Source: Treponema medium
GTDB taxonomy: Bacteria > Spirochaetota > Spirochaetia > Treponematales > Treponemataceae
Assembly: GCF_017161265.1 (NCBI RefSeq)
Contig: NZ_CP031393.1
Coordinates: forward strand, 1-64,000
Length of the DNA: 64,000 nt
Direction: 5' to 3'
Part shown: in pieces, positions 1-6,704 of the stretch
How the letters are laid out: every line of letters starts with the position of its first letter
Numbering within the stretch: the stretch's first letter is position 1
Translations under genes and position numbers: made by a program
Notes under the pieces: generated by a model
Told to the model about the DNA's origin: nothing
What the model saw: only the letters and a program-made list of their open reading frames with translations
Database searches by the model: none

Positions 1-1463
1 AAAAAGAGAAAAAAATCGCCTCCGGTGAACTGAAACGCGATAAAAACGATTCGTATATTTTTATCGGTGATGATAACAGGCACTATGAGAAGTTCTCAGA
101 CGGCAGGGTGAAGGATATCGAGGATGTGCTTCCCTTTGCCGTGCCGGAGGGATGGGCATGGTGCAGGTTGGGAGAAGTTGGTTCTTGGCGCTCAGGAAGT
201 ACGCCAAATCGAAAAAACATTGCTTTTTATCAAAATGGAACTATTCCATGGCTTTTAACTGGTGATTTAAACGATGGAATCATAACAGATATTCCTAATA
301 AAATTACAGAAGAGGCATACAGTCAAACCTCATTGAAATTAAATCCGATAAACTCTGTCTGCATGGCTATGTACGGAGCTACAATCGGGAAACTTGGAAT
401 ATTATCAACCCCTGCCTCAACAAATCAGGCTTGTTGTGTTTGTAGTGATTTTAAGGGTATCTCAAATAAATACCTGTTTTACTTCTTACTGCAGCACAGA
501 GAAGAATTTATACAGCTTGGTTTTGGTGGGGCACAACCAAATATTTCTAAAGCAAAAATTATAACAACTCTTATTCCTCTTCCGTCTTTACCGGAACAAC
601 AACGCATCGTCACAAAAATCGAAGCAATCTTTGCACAAATCGATCTATTGGAGCAAAGCAAAACCGACCTACAAACCGCTATCAAGCAAGCAAAAAGCAA
701 AATCCTAGAACTAGCCATTCACGGAAAACTTGTTCCACAAGATCCGAATGATGAACCGGCAAGCGTTATGCTGGAAAGACTCCGTGCTGAGAAGGAAGCT
801 AAAATCGCAACCGGTGAGGTGAAACGAGACAAGCATGATTCGTACATCTATAAAAATGCTGCTGATAATTGTTATTATGAGAAGATTGATGACGGAACCG
901 AGGAACAGATTGAAGTGCCGTTTGATTTGCCGGAAAACTGGTGTTGGGAAAAAATTTCTTCAATATGTAAAATAAATCCTAAGAATAAGCTGAATGATGC
1001 TTTAGAAGTTTCTTTCGTACCAATGACCTTAATTGATTCAGAATTTAATAGCAATTTTACCTATGAATTACGAACATGGAGAACAGTAAAATCCGGTTTC
1101 AGTCATTTTTCCGATAATGATATTGGAATTGCAAAAATCACCCCTTGTTTTGAAAATAGAAAATCTGTAATTTTTAAGAATTTAAATAACAAACATGGAG
1201 CGGGAACTACGGAATTACATATATTACGAATAAACAGTAAATATATTCTTAATGAATATGTATTTTGGTTTATAAAAACCGATAGTTTCATCAAAGCAGG
1301 TATTAGTAATTTTACAGGTGCTGTAGGACAGCAGCGGATTGGAAAAGAATTTCTTTCAAAAATTCTTATTCCGATTCCACCCTTAAATGAGCAAATTAAA
1401 ATATGTCGAAATATCAATAAAATAATGGAAAATTTAGCCGAGATTATTTTGAATTTTATCTAA
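1..1463 (+). CDS. hsdS: Type I restriction-modification specificity subunit HsdS (5' end outside window)
   Basis: DNA-recognition subunit of a type I restriction-modification enzyme; each target recognition domain (TRD) reads half of a bipartite site. The frame is open from base 3, and the GTG at 108 is internal. The first visible residues (KREKKIASGELKRDK) match the usual HsdS stretch about 40 residues from the N-terminus. TRD1 runs from the PFAVPEGWAWCRL block to LPEQQRIVTKIEAIFAQID. Then comes the central conserved helix (AIKQAKSKILELAIHGKLV), a second linker and TRD2 (PFDLPENWCWEKI to PPLNEQIKICRNI). The C-terminus after TRD2 is short. The stop overlaps the convergent silent cassette by 30 bases. 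hsdM and hsdR are not visible and may lie to the left. Inverted copies of its linkers at 2000-2022 and 4678-4729 make it the expressed copy of a shuffling locus. Confidence 0.93.
   Translation, partial: KEKKIASGELKRDKNDSYIFIGDDNRHYEKFSDGRVKDIEDVLPFAVPEGWAWCRLGEVGSWRSGSTPNRKNIAFYQNGTIPWLLTGDLNDGIITDIPNKITEEAYSQTSLKLNPINSVCMAMYGATIGKLGILSTPASTNQACCVCSDFKGISNKYLFYFLLQHREEFIQLGFGGAQPNISKAKIITTLIPLPSLPEQQRIVTKIEAIFAQIDLLEQSKTDLQTAIKQAKSKILELAIHGKLVPQDPNDEPASVMLERLRAEKEAKIATGEVKRDKHDSYIYKNAADNCYYEKIDDGTEEQIEVPFDLPENWCWEKISSICKINPKNKLNDALEVSFVPMTLIDSEFNSNFTYELRTWRTVKSGFSHFSDNDIGIAKITPCFENRKSVIFKNLNNKHGAGTTELHILRINSKYILNEYVFWFIKTDSFIKAGISNFTGAVGQQRIGKEFLSKILIPIPPLNEQIKICRNINKIMENLAEIILNFI
73..124. 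repeat. Inverted repeat A, left copy (hsdS TRD1 entry)
   Basis: Bases 73-95 and 99-124 occur in reverse complement at 4707-4729 and 4678-4703, with a 3-base mismatch block between (52-base unit). The unit encodes the HsdS linker HYEKF-DGRVKDIED just before TRD1. This is the position expected for crossover between the active hsdS and the distal silent cassette. Confidence 0.88.
869..891. repeat. Inverted repeat B, left copy (hsdS TRD2 entry)
   Basis: A 23-bp sequence encoding the linker CYYEKID, perfectly repeated in inverse orientation at 2000-2022 in the proximal silent cassette. Inversion here replaces TRD2 without changing TRD1. Confidence 0.88.
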
Positions 1464-2022
1464 AACATTAAACATTTCTTCAATGTTAGCAACAATTCTT
1501 TTTTGTTCCTCAGTTGGTGGGACTGGAATGAGTGCATTTCTTAGCATATTTTGTGTTAATTGATATATCTGAGTTGAATTTGATTCTCTTAAATAATCTT
1601 TAAAGTAAAAACTTTGCAAATATCTAAGAATGTAGAGATTAAATTTACTTCTAAAAACGGCCATAAATGCACCGAAGGCCATTTTTTCAGGTAAATTTCT
1701 AATTATAGTGCATTTTCCAACTAAATTTTTACTACCGTTTCGCGCACAAATTAAAATATCGCTGTTTACAACATATTGATTTTCGAATATTTTTGTTTGT
1801 ACTCTTGCTAAATCTGATAAATATAATTTTCCATCTTGTATGTTATTTGACCGTAAAACAGGAATACCAGTGTCTATCAAATCTTTAGGATGATAAGTTA
1901 GTCCTATGTTAGTATCACCAAGTTCATGTAATCTGCACCATTGCCAGCTTTTCGGAAGCTCAAAAGGAATCTCATCATCTATGCAAATATCATTTTTTCC
2001 ATCAATCTTCTCATAATAACAA
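1434..2022 (-). pseudogene. Silent hsdS cassette (alternative TRD2)
   Basis: On the minus strand an HsdS fragment starts in the linker (CYYEKIDG), passes through PFELPKSWQWCRLHELGD and a complete TRD, and ends with PPTEEQKRIVANIEEMFNVLD. It has no HsdS start or N-terminal helix. The frame continues upstream without homology to the recombinase start, so it is probably not expressed as a separate protein. A 23-bp block at 2000-2022 is a perfect inverted copy of 869-891 in the active gene, at the same point in the protein. Inversion across 869-2022 would swap this TRD into the second position of HsdS. The internal ATG at 1880 is not a natural start for this family. Confidence 0.85.
2000..2022. 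repeat. Inverted repeat B, right copy
   Basis: Perfect reverse complement of 869-891. It lies at the point where the minus-strand cassette starts to resemble HsdS. Confidence 0.88.
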
Positions 2023-2090
2023 GAAAATACACTACCGGTATACTTTCCAATAAGCGAATGTTCGCAAATTTTATTTATTGGGAGATCGTT

Positions 2091-2900
2091 ATGAAAAGCG
2101 ACGAAACTTTTGAAGAGTATTTGAAGAAAAGCAATCTTTCTCAGAATACGCTTACATCTTACCTATGGACGGTTAAATACTATGCCGAACATTATGATTC
2201 TTTAAGCAAGGAAAATCTGCTTGCATATAAAGGGTATCTGATTGAATTTTTTAAACCAAAGACGGTGAATCTGAGGATTCAGGGCATTAACAAGTATTTA
2301 CAATTTATGCACCAAGATCAACTTCAGTTGAAGTTCGTAAAAGTTCAGCAGAAAAATTTTCTTGAAAACGTTATCAGTAACGCTGATTACCAATTTTTGA
2401 AATCAAGTCTTAAAACAGACGGAAATCTTGAATGGTATTTTGTTGTGTGGTTTCTGGCGGCTACAGGGGCGCGCGTCAGTGAACTTATTCAAATTAAAGT
2501 TGAGCATGTAAAATTGGGATACTTTGATTTATATTCAAAAGGAGGAAAACTCAGGCGGTTGTATATTCCCAAAATTTTGAAGGAAGAAGCATTACAATGG
2601 CTGGAATCAATCGGACGTCAATCCGGCTATCTTTTTCTGAATCGTTTTAAAAAGCATATTACCACCCGCGGGATTGCACAGCAATTAAAAAATTATGCAA
2701 GAAAGTACGGAATAAGTGGAAAGGTTGTATATCCGCACTCATTCCGGCATCGGTATGCAAAGAATTTTCTTGAAAAGTTCAATGACATTTCTCTGCTTGC
2801 CGATTTGATGGGGCATGAAAGTATTGAAACTACAAGAATTTACTTACGCCGAACCGCAAGCGAACAACGGGAACTGGTCGATACCATTGTAACGTGGTAA
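2091..2900 (+). CDS. Tyrosine recombinase of the hsdS locus
   Basis: Site-specific tyrosine recombinase of 269 residues (XerC/XerD/phage-integrase superfamily). An N-terminal SAM-like DNA-binding domain spans roughly residues 1-95. The catalytic domain shows the first Arg in TGARVSELIQIKVEHV, a Lys in the beta-hairpin, HSFRHRYAKNFL, LMGHESIETTRIYLR and the nucleophile Tyr in the last motif. The start at 2091 is preceded by GGGAG at 2080-2084; the frame is open 50 codons further upstream, but that part overlaps the silent hsdS cassette and looks non-coding. Recombinases beside hsdS cassettes in other bacteria (the PsrA/CreX type of Streptococcus pneumoniae) catalyse or assist hsdS inversion. 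The same role here is an inference from position and from the linker inverted repeats. Confidence 0.9.
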   Translation: MKSDETFEEYLKKSNLSQNTLTSYLWTVKYYAEHYDSLSKENLLAYKGYLIEFFKPKTVNLRIQGINKYLQFMHQDQLQLKFVKVQQKNFLENVISNADYQFLKSSLKTDGNLEWYFVVWFLAATGARVSELIQIKVEHVKLGYFDLYSKGGKLRRLYIPKILKEEALQWLESIGRQSGYLFLNRFKKHITTRGIAQQLKNYARKYGISGKVVYPHSFRHRYAKNFLEKFNDISLLADLMGHESIETTRIYLRRTASEQRELVDTIVTW

Positions 2901-2967
2901 AAAGAATCACAGTTAAATCAACAACTCCGACACGTTGCCTCGATGTTGTTGATTTGAAATATTTGGG

Positions 2968-3067
2968 AACCTCTAAAAACTGCAAGCCTATCGGCTTGTT
3001 CTGTAAAGACTTAAACTGAAACTCGTCGGGCATCTCTAAAAATCTAACCGAGTTTTTAGAGATGCCC
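2968..3067. repeat. Dispersed hairpin repeat, GGCATCTCTAAAA family, copy 1
   Basis: Contains CCTCTAAAAACTGCAAG followed by a perfect 15-bp hairpin: left arm GGGCATCTCTAAAAA at 3028-3042, right arm TTTTTAGAGATGCCC at 3053-3067. Related copies lie near 27190, 29742-29946 and 47840-47900. It is between the recombinase and the truncated PIN-domain gene and may end transcription from both sides, although no T-run is visible. Confidence 0.75.
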
Positions 3068-3118
3068 ATTTGATACTGTTTAAAACTATTGCTCTTCGCT
3101 TTTAACGGAAATCATATT

Positions 3119-3487
3119 CTAACATATTATCGGCAGTATATAAAGCAACTTTGTATATATGAAGTTTCTTGTCATAGCCTGTGCAGCAATTTGCATATCA
3201 TACGCCCCAATTACATTGCCTTTTCTTTCTAAATATGCCCGAATTGCACCGAATGCTTCCGCATCTTCTGTCGTGAAATCAACAAATGTAAAAGGTTTTA
3301 CAAAATCCAGTAATGCATGCTTGCTCTCTTCCGGTTTACTGCTCTTGTATGCCCCATATTGCAATTCGCCGAATGAAATTGTTGAAAGATATATGATTCT
3401 ATGATCAATGCTTTTTAGTTTTTCTCGTACTCGTTCAGGTCGATTATTTATAATATATATACAGATATTTGTATCAAGTAAATACAC
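3119..3487 (-). CDS. vapC: VapC-like PIN-domain toxin, C-terminus altered
   Basis: PIN-domain ribonuclease of a VapBC toxin-antitoxin pair (122 residues). It begins MYLLDTNICIYIINNRPE with the first acidic residue (D5), followed by ELQYGA with the second and AYDMQIAAQAM with the third. Family members then continue with a segment like RNFILVTNNTREF and about 15 more residues that carry the last acidic position. Here that segment is replaced by RNFIYTKLLYILPIIC and a stop. The toxin is therefore probably truncated and may be inactive. The GTG start overlaps the antitoxin stop (TAGTG), as is common in TA operons. It sits between two hsdS cassettes. Confidence 0.78.
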   Translation of the reverse strand: MYLLDTNICIYIINNRPERVREKLKSIDHRIIYLSTISFGELQYGAYKSSKPEESKHALLDFVKPFTFVDFTTEDAEAFGAIRAYLERKGNVIGAYDMQIAAQAMTRNFIYTKLLYILPIIC

Positions 3488-3717
3488 TAAATACCTTCCC
3501 GTTGTTGTGTTTCCGGTTGTTTCCGTCCCTCTATAAAAAAATCATCAGGAAATTTATTTAAACTTCTATCAAAACTATCCCATGGATTATCTTCGCGGAA
3601 TAACACAATTGATGAACCGATTTTTTTAATACATAATTGATTGTCAGATACCTGAAAACTTTTTGGTAGCCGTATCGCTTGGCTATTACCGCTTATAAAG
3701 ACTTTTGCATATGTCAT
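3487..3717 (-). CDS. vapB: VapB-like AbrB/SpoVT-fold antitoxin
   Basis: Small antitoxin (76 residues) partnered with the downstream PIN-domain gene. The N-terminal swapped-hairpin DNA-binding segment is recognisable (AKVFISGNSQAIRLPKSFQV). The acidic C-terminal part (DNPWDSFDRSLNKFPDDFF) is the type that wraps the toxin. The ATG at 3717 is preceded by GGGGAAAAG at a good distance; an ATG five codons upstream overlaps that site and is less likely. The pair is probably autoregulated, and short palindromes lie upstream at 3778-3850. Confidence 0.82.
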   Translation of the reverse strand: MTYAKVFISGNSQAIRLPKSFQVSDNQLCIKKIGSSIVLFREDNPWDSFDRSLNKFPDDFFIEGRKQPETQQREGI

Positions 3718-3732
3718 AGTGCTTTTCCCCAT

Positions 3733-4100
3733 AAAAAGTCAAGAAGAAAGTATTAACTTCCGCTTGACTTTTTACGCATGTTCGCAATGAAGTGAGAACG
3801 TGCGTATGATATAGATGTACAAGTTTGCACTTGTACAAACTTGAGTAAATAAAAGTCGTTCTATTTGTACGGCTTTCATTTTACACTCTTTGCTAAAAGC
3901 ATATACTTAACAATATACAAAAGTCAATACGTGTGTATTGCATATCAAAACGATTTTTTACAAAAGTACAGCAAAAGAGAATCGTTTAAGATGTAAAGAT
4001 GTAAAAAGCCTGTAGACAATGAAAAACAGTGATAAGTCGATTGGTATTGTGTCCAATATAAAAACTAAACTGTAACTATCTGAATTCAATTGAGACAAAA
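3733..4100. promoter_or_regulatory. vapBC upstream region with palindromes
   Basis: A 368-base stretch without a gene. It is AT-rich and holds a 9-bp inverted repeat (TGTACAAGT at 3826-3834, ACTTGTACA at 3839-3847). A less perfect one lies nearer the gene around 3778-3806. These are candidate operator sites for the antitoxin. The rest shows no recognisable feature. Confidence 0.35.
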
Positions 4101-4729
4101 CTATTCTGTTAGCGAAACCGTGATAAAATCAAGTTTAGCAAAGAGCTCTTTAATTTTGGCAACGATTCGTTGTTGTTCGGAAAGTGGGGGAAGAGGAAGA
4201 AAGAATTCTATTAGAACGTTTTTCGGTAGTTCTTTTTGATTGGTAGATCCGGTTGCAGTCTTATTAATTTTAGTTTGCAGATACTCAGATGTAAAAACAG
4301 TATATATATACTTTTGATATATGTATGCTTTATAACATCTCACAACGGATATATGTGAATCAGGGACAATAAAAGGATATTTACCTAGAATTCCTATATC
4401 AAAGATACCAACTCTCCCAATAGTACCCGTCCCTGTAGAATTTATTACAATATCTTCGTGTTGTAGATGATATTCATTAGTCCATTTTGATAATGAATTT
4501 GGATCTAAAAAAAGAACCTTATCTAATACTATACTATCCCATTGATTACACTTTTGTGCCAAAACCGGATATTGACTTTCTTTTGTATAAACGGGTGTTT
4601 TCCCTCTGGATATGAATTCGCAAATCTCCCCCAACCTGCACCACGCCCAGCCCTCCGGTACGGCAAACGGGATTTCGTCCTCGATATCCTTCACCCTGCC
4701 GTCTTCGAACTTCTCATAGTGCCTGTTAT
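4101..4729 (-). pseudogene. Silent hsdS cassette (distal, alternative TRD)
   Basis: Minus-strand HsdS fragment of about 210 residues. It has linker HYEKFEDGRVKDIEDE, PFAVPEGWAWCRLGEI, a TRD unlike the two in the active gene, and an end at LSEQQRIVAKIKELFAKLDF followed by a few residues and a stop. The N-terminal helix and central repeat are missing, so it is a storage copy. Its first 52 bases are an inverted copy of 73-124, so recombination would place this TRD in the first position of HsdS. Confidence 0.85.
4678..4729. repeat. Inverted repeat A, right copy
   Basis: Reverse complement of 73-124 (23 bp plus 26 bp perfect). Homology on the minus strand begins at 4729 and ceases upstream, so this is the outer boundary of the silent cassette and of the whole shuffling locus. 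A shorter inverted match also exists at the 3' ends of the TRDs (594-610 against 4162-4178, 17 bases with one mismatch). It could allow exchange of TRD1 alone. Confidence 0.88.
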
Positions 4730-4733
4730 ACAA

Positions 4734-5456
4734 TCATAGGCATCTGCAAAAAACTCAGATATAACTTCTAGAGATGTTCACAAAAAGAAGGCAAGTACAC
4801 TCGACATTTTTTAAGTATTTGCCCTGAGCTTTCACTTTCCCCTAGTCAAGCCCTCGATAAACTCATACAATAAGACGTCTATTTTTTTCACGCGGTGTTT
4901 CATTCAGAGCACAGCAGCGCCGGAACGGTAGTCTCCTGCGTTCTGCCGTGAAAAAATATGAGATAATCCGGTACCGAGTTGAAGCAAAGCGCTCTCTCGC
5001 CCGGACTGGACTAATTGGGTTCGATTCCCAACTGCACTTCACGCAGCGTATGGTAACACAGCTTCTGAAAAGAAGCACCACAACACATACGGAATACTTG
5101 CCCTCGCTGTCTGCGGCAAAGGCGCTGATGTCTCGGCGCTTTTGCATGCTGTTTCTATCTGATGCCGTGCCGTCCCGAGGACTTGTGCGGGGGCAGGTGA
5201 GGAGCTTGCAGACGGCAACCGGCGGACAACTTAGCATTGCAGCAGATACCGGAATGTAGAGCGCAGCTGCCGAAACTCAGTACGCTACGGTTCTCTTTTT
5301 AGAAAGAGCGCCTAACCGTACCGAGCATAGAAGCATTGCAGCATTCCTAAAGCCGCGATCCGTTCTCCGACGGCAGGACAGGTTTTCCGTATTCTTTAAT
5401 TATATTACGCGAAATTTTCAAGAAATTTTCGCGCCATTTATTTTAGGAGAGAAGGT
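4734..5456. other. Intergenic region without a recognised gene
   Basis: About 720 bases between the hsdS locus and a repeat element. Open frames on both strands look random. One segment near 5015-5040 resembles a tRNA T-arm (TTGGG, TTCGATT, CCCAA), but no matching acceptor or anticodon stem can be found upstream. A stem CTCTTT/GAAAGAG lies near 5293-5310 and a near-palindrome GCGAAATTTTC near 5410-5432. It could be the remains of a structured RNA or of mobile DNA; I cannot assign it. Confidence 0.4.
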
Positions 5457-5590
5457 AATTGTATCAGACGCATAGGTAAAAATCGCGGAATTATTGAGGT
5501 TGTGAGACCATTTGAACCGCGAAGTGGTTCAATTCTGGTTGAACAACCCCAATAATTCTGCGAGGTCGTAAAAACAGCCTGATGCAATTA
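5457..5590. repeat. Covarying stem element, copy 1
   Basis: Same organisation as 15588-15690 and 19786-19923: an outer GCATnnG/CCTGATGC pair, an inner stem (CGCGGAATTATTG with AATAATTCTGCG), and a conserved core CCATTTGAACCGCGAAG followed by GGTTCAATTCTGGTTGAA. The right end (CCTGATGCAATTACCC) runs over the proposed ATG of the SPFH gene at 5582. Confidence 0.75.
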
Positions 5591-6703
5591 CCCGTAGGAA
5601 GTATGTATATTAGGTTTGATCAAAAGGTATTGCTATTTAAGCACGGAAAGTTTATCAAAATCCTAAAGCCTGGATTTTTTTTGAATTGGAAAAGCTATAC
5701 GCTTGAATATCATTCGGTTTTTGAAGAACTGCATACCGCAGGCGATCCGGCTGAACTGCTTGCCGACGAGACATTCCGCAATCAAACGGAAACCGTTACA
5801 GTGAGCGCCGGTCATATTGCGCTCTATTTTGAGGATGAGCTTTTAAAAGACGTGTTAACACCGGGACAGCATATTTTTTGGAATAATAGCCGTGCCAAAA
5901 CATTTCAGCAGATTGATTTGAACAATCCTGAAATCAGCACGGATATTGATCGGAATATCCTCACTGCCGATGTATTGAAACCCTACGTTATCAGCTATGG
6001 AGTTGAACCATACGAGAAGGGACTTCTCTACTTTGATAAACAATTCATCAAAATACTGGAACCGGGGAATTACTTTTTCTGGAAAGGTACTCAATCAGTC
6101 AATGTGATAAAAGCCGATATGCGGGCGCGGCAGCTTGAAATTTCGGGTCAGGAAATATTGACAAAGGATAAAGTCCTGCTCCGGCTTAATTTTATGTGCC
6201 GGTATAAAATAACCGATCCGGTTGCTGCGCTGGTTTCAAATGCCGATTATGAAAATCAGCTGTACGTGTGCTTCCAGCTCGCATTGCGCGAGTATGTCGG
6301 TACGCTCCTTTTTGATGAGCTGCTGCAAAAAAAACAGGAAATCAATACTTTCGTCATGGAGACCTTAAAACCGTATCAAACGCAATTCGGCATCGAAGTG
6401 CTTTCGTGCGGACTGAAAGATATTATTTTGCCGGGAGAGATTCGGGATATTGTCAATCAAGTGTTGATTGCCGAAAAGAAGGCGCAGGCGAACATCATCA
6501 CCCGCCGCGAAGAAACCGCCTCGACGCGGAGCCTCCTCAATACCGCTAAATTGATGGAGGAAAATCCCTTGCTGCTAAAGCTCAAGGAACTTGAATATGT
6601 CGATAAGATGAGCGAAAAGATCAGCCAAATTTCCATTACCGGCGGCGGGCAGATTTTAGATCAACTTAAAGAATTACTGACGGGAAATCTTAGCCAAAAG
6701 TAA
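5582..6703 (+). CDS. SPFH/slipin-type band-7 protein
   Basis: SPFH (stomatin/prohibitin/flotillin/HflK) family protein of up to 373 residues. The band-7 core is seen around residues 150-280 (KDKVLLRLNFMCRYKITDP, ALREYVGTLLFDELL, FGIEVLSCGLKDIILP). It is followed by a coiled region with the family motif AEKKAQANIITRREETASTRSLLNTAKL. No N-terminal membrane anchor is evident, and the N-terminal half carries a duplicated FxHGKFIKILKPG-like segment. Such proteins form membrane-associated oligomers; no specific function can be given. The ATG at 5582 lies in a repeat end and has no good ribosome site. ATG 5603 is an alternative. The helicase gene follows after one base. Confidence 0.82.
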   Translation: MQLPVGSMYIRFDQKVLLFKHGKFIKILKPGFFLNWKSYTLEYHSVFEELHTAGDPAELLADETFRNQTETVTVSAGHIALYFEDELLKDVLTPGQHIFWNNSRAKTFQQIDLNNPEISTDIDRNILTADVLKPYVISYGVEPYEKGLLYFDKQFIKILEPGNYFFWKGTQSVNVIKADMRARQLEISGQEILTKDKVLLRLNFMCRYKITDPVAALVSNADYENQLYVCFQLALREYVGTLLFDELLQKKQEINTFVMETLKPYQTQFGIEVLSCGLKDIILPGEIRDIVNQVLIAEKKAQANIITRREETASTRSLLNTAKLMEENPLLLKLKELEYVDKMSEKISQISITGGGQILDQLKELLTGNLSQK

Positions 6704-6704
6704 C

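Noticed and set aside
4950-5045. Possible tRNA ending with TTCGATT T-arm
   Set aside because: The T-arm is convincing but no 7-bp acceptor complement, D-arm or anticodon arm can be folded upstream.
4863-5259. Open frames of 103-124 codons on both strands at 4863-5259
   Set aside because: No ribosome site, no domain, biased composition; the two frames mirror each other as expected of non-coding GC-richer DNA.
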